In this document: positions 4,629-6,670 of the stretch, piece by piece | How the letters are laid out: every line of letters begins with the position of its first letter | Position numbering within the stretch: the first letter of the stretch is position 1 | Source: Synergistaceae bacterium | GTDB lineage: Bacteria > Synergistota > Synergistia > Synergistales > Aminobacteriaceae | Direction: 5' to 3' | Assembly (NCBI GenBank): GCA_017427625.1 | Contig: JAFRSL010000230.1 | Coordinates: 1 to 6,670 of the forward strand | DNA: 6,670 bases | Made by a program: the position numbers and the translations under genes | Notes under the pieces: generated by a model | Databases searched by the model: none | Seen by the model: only the letters and a program-made list of their open reading frames with translations | Told to the model about the DNA's origin: nothing

Positions 4629-6434
4629 ATGACAGCAGAACAGAAAGACAGAGCAAAAACAACGCGCATGTTGAAGAAGTACGCCAGCGAAACGAGCTGG
4701 ATATTAAGGATATACCGCGATGCTATGTCATTCATGACAGATGAAGAATACATGACAGAGTACGGATATAATCCGAGAGTCAGCGACAAAGTGGAGGAAT
4801 ATTTATTCAACGGTGAATGGAATGGAACGCCTGAATTTGCGAATTGCTTTGACTATGCGAGAAGCCTTTTGCCGGAGCGTTATTGGAACGATGAATCAGA
4901 ATCAATCCCGATGATAGCGGACATAGTAGCGCGTATAGGTTCAAGACTGGCAGAAGAAACAATGACAGCACAGGCAGTAGAAGCAATCAGAACAGCGGAC
5001 ACAGTAGAAGCCATAGCAGTTGTGTTTCAAGAATGCGCAAAGATAAAGGATATGAGCGCAGTATTTGAATCAGTAGTAGGCGATCGGTATTACGGAAAAA
5101 CAGTAGCAATCAAGAAAGACGAGCTTGCGTGGAATATGGCGTATCAACTGATGAGACGGCGCGAAAATGAAGCGTTCAAGGCACTGTCGGTATCGGACAA
5201 ACTCCGTAAGCTGTGTGCAATGGACGCATACGCTACCTCTCGTTATGTACATCAGTGCGAAATAGACGAGCTTCGTGAGATAGCGTGCGCGCTTGGTGTG
5301 AAAGTGGAAGAGAGCGAAGATGAGTTCATACTGAAAGTGCAACTGGACTATCAGGACGCGATAGTAAAGGAACTCATAGCCCGCGCGGATGACAAAGCTG
5401 ACGACACCGAAACTTCACAGCCTGAAGCCCTGTACGAAGATGACGCATACGCTGATGACGGCGGCGACAATTCAGCACATGAACAGGATATTCCAGAGTG
5501 CCACGAGCCGGATGCAACCCCCGCGCCTGTCAATCTGGAAGAAATCTACGCCGAAACAGAGCAATTCGAGAAAATGCCCGTGTCTGAGAAAATGAAGTAC
5601 CTGAAGGCGATTGCGGAGATATACCACAGCCAGCCGATACATGATGACTACTACGGGTTAGACTGCGGTTTCTATGATTTATTCCGGCACTGCACAGTAA
5701 ACGAGCTGGAGGAAATAGCGCGTATATCAGGAGTGAAAATCCCTGCGAGCGTGTATGTCGATAAGGGAGTTCTCGATATAAATTTGCAGTGGTACGTGAA
5801 CGTGAAGGTGTTCGGAGTAGATACAACGCCAACCGAACTCGACTACGTGAAGGACGCGGACTACTGGTCAGAAACGCCCGAAAAGGCTAAAGCGAATAAC
5901 AATCCGGCAATGTTATATGATTGGCTTGAAGCGGAAATCGAGAATTACGAATGCGGAAAGTTGACGGCGGAAGAGATGTCAGAAATCGTGAAGTATGCGC
6001 CACTCGGAACGCTGAGGACATATGCGCGAATGAACGAAATCGCACCGTTAATGAGCAATGATGAACGTGAAGGGCTGAAACGAGCAATCACGGCAAGAAT
6101 TTTTTTACCTGCTGATAATATCAGCAAAAATGAAGGAGAGATAACAGCAATGTTGAATAAGTACGCGGAAAACCGAGCAACACGGCGAGCAATACTGGAC
6201 GGAATGAGGTTTTTCTGGCGAGAAATCCAGAAACGCACAGAAAAGGGATTGTCGAGCGAAAAACTGCCGGAGGCAATACTTAGCGTGAAGAAAGAATACC
6301 GCAGACTGAGGCTTGAAGGTTTCCAGCTCCGGCGGAAACTACTGCGAGTGATATGTGCGGAGGAAATATCGCAAGCATGTGCGAAATACGTTGCGCGATG
6401 CCGTGAAATTCAGAGGAGGCGCACAGGGAAATGA
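4629..6434 (+). CDS. Hypothetical 601-residue protein with internal duplications
   Basis: I do not recognise the family. The start is firm: AAGGAGG at 4614-4620, 8 bases upstream. The protein is soluble, helical and acidic in its middle, with no signal peptide, membrane span or nucleotide-binding motif visible. Two related modules are seen. Residues 178-250 contain ENEAFKALSVSDKL and CEIDELREIACALGVKV; residues 309-394 contain ETEQFEKMPVSEKM and CTVNELEEIARISGVKI. A low-complexity Asp/Glu/Pro linker (253-300) separates them. A further similarity links the N-terminus (TRMLKKYA, 12-19) with the C-terminal part (TAMLNKYA, 506-513). The last 90 residues are strongly basic and helical (RRLRLEGFQLRRKLLR and REIQRRRTGK), which could bind nucleic acid or other acidic partners. 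It overlaps the next gene by ATGA, so both are probably translated together. Function unknown. Confidence 0.85.
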   Translation: MTAEQKDRAKTTRMLKKYASETSWILRIYRDAMSFMTDEEYMTEYGYNPRVSDKVEEYLFNGEWNGTPEFANCFDYARSLLPERYWNDESESIPMIADIVARIGSRLAEETMTAQAVEAIRTADTVEAIAVVFQECAKIKDMSAVFESVVGDRYYGKTVAIKKDELAWNMAYQLMRRRENEAFKALSVSDKLRKLCAMDAYATSRYVHQCEIDELREIACALGVKVEESEDEFILKVQLDYQDAIVKELIARADDKADDTETSQPEALYEDDAYADDGGDNSAHEQDIPECHEPDATPAPVNLEEIYAETEQFEKMPVSEKMKYLKAIAEIYHSQPIHDDYYGLDCGFYDLFRHCTVNELEEIARISGVKIPASVYVDKGVLDINLQWYVNVKVFGVDTTPTELDYVKDADYWSETPEKAKANNNPAMLYDWLEAEIENYECGKLTAEEMSEIVKYAPLGTLRTYARMNEIAPLMSNDEREGLKRAITARIFLPADNISKNEGEITAMLNKYAENRATRRAILDGMRFFWREIQKRTEKGLSSEKLPEAILSVKKEYRRLRLEGFQLRRKLLRVICAEEISQACAKYVARCREIQRRRTGK

Positions 6435-6598
6435 AAAAGTTTATAGCGGTGATAGCGGGGTTTGTGTTCAGGCACAGCCCCGCATTTTATGAGCGTAGGA
6501 GAAAGAAGTTGTCGAAACGGCTTCACAGTGTATTCGATATGGACTTCATAGAAGGAACTCTTGATTGCACGGTCAGGAGTTATTTAGCGAACAATTAA
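6431..6598 (+). CDS. Hypothetical 55-residue basic protein
   Basis: The ATG overlaps the stop of the 601-residue gene (ATGA, 6431-6434), a sign of coupled translation, and AGAGGAGG lies at 6412-6419, 11 bases upstream. The N-terminus is a short hydrophobic stretch (KKFIAVIAGFVF) followed by a very basic run (ERRRKKLSKR), and the end is acidic to neutral (FDMDFIEGTLDC). The hydrophobic part is only about nine residues, too short for a normal membrane span, so I do not call it a membrane protein. Its TAA stop is fused to the ribosome binding site of the next gene (TAAGGAGG). I do not recognise it. Its place between two well-formed starts makes it a likely real gene. Confidence 0.7.
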   Translation: MKKFIAVIAGFVFRHSPAFYERRRKKLSKRLHSVFDMDFIEGTLDCTVRSYLANN

Positions 6599-6611
6599 GG
6601 AGGAATAAGCG

Positions 6612-6670
6612 ATGACAGAAGAACAGGAGTACGAATATGACGTACTTGACGAATTTTTAGGCGATGTGTA
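6612..6670 (+). CDS. N-terminus of a further gene (3' end outside the window)
   Basis: An ATG follows AAGGAGG (6597-6603) after 8 bases. The first 19 residues begin MTEEQEYEYDVLDEFLGDV, very acidic, and the frame is open to the window edge. The MT-(A/E)-EQ opening resembles that of the 601-residue protein (MTAEQKD), which may be chance. It is the third gene of a tightly packed rightward operon. Too short to assign. Confidence 0.65.
   Translation, partial: MTEEQEYEYDVLDEFLGDV

Noticed and set aside
5530..6238. - strand frames inside the 601-residue gene
   Set aside because: They have no start signals and overlap a gene with a firm start and coherent protein; their composition is that of antisense frames.

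Overview
The window looks like the replication and regulation module of a mobile element (a prophage, phage satellite or integrated plasmid-like element) in a bacterium that uses strong AGGAGG ribosome binding sites. That points to Firmicutes (Clostridia or Negativicutes) or a similar lineage such as Synergistota. There is no marker gene that fixes the taxon. No integrase, capsid, terminase or transfer gene is visible.

Layout. Bases 1-489 (+ strand) hold the C-terminal end of an unrecognised protein and, directly after its stop and in the same frame, a startless protein-like remnant. Bases 600-3706 (- strand) hold a three-gene leftward operon: a small excisionase/MerR-type DNA-binding protein (3425-3706), a Rha-family phage regulatory protein (2636-3268), and a 653-residue replication initiator (600-2561). 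The initiator joins a phage replisome-organiser architecture to a Cys-rich block like the N-terminal domain of DnaI-type helicase loaders. A 27-bp run of three 9-bp repeats inside its gene is a candidate origin. Bases 3757-3807 form a compact divergent promoter region whose two -35 elements overlap. Bases 3808-4628 are mostly non-coding on the + strand: a very T-poor, A-rich leader, a cluster of small hairpins, a 77-residue ORF, and a second structured spacer. Bases 4629-6670 (+) hold a 601-residue protein of unknown function with internal duplications, a coupled 55-residue protein, and the start of another gene.

How the parts may work together (inference). The divergent region would choose between leftward regulators plus replication initiator and the rightward genes. 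In the 156-bp gap between the HTH gene and rha there is a + strand promoter-like sequence followed about 30 bases later by a hairpin plus T-tract. This predicts a roughly 60-nt antisense RNA against the leader of rha and the initiator gene, a layout that recalls plasmid copy-number control. This antisense RNA, the initiator/helicase-loader fusion, the T-poor leader and the duplicated 601-residue protein are the most novel-looking items. All functional calls come from reading the sequence by eye; no database search was run.
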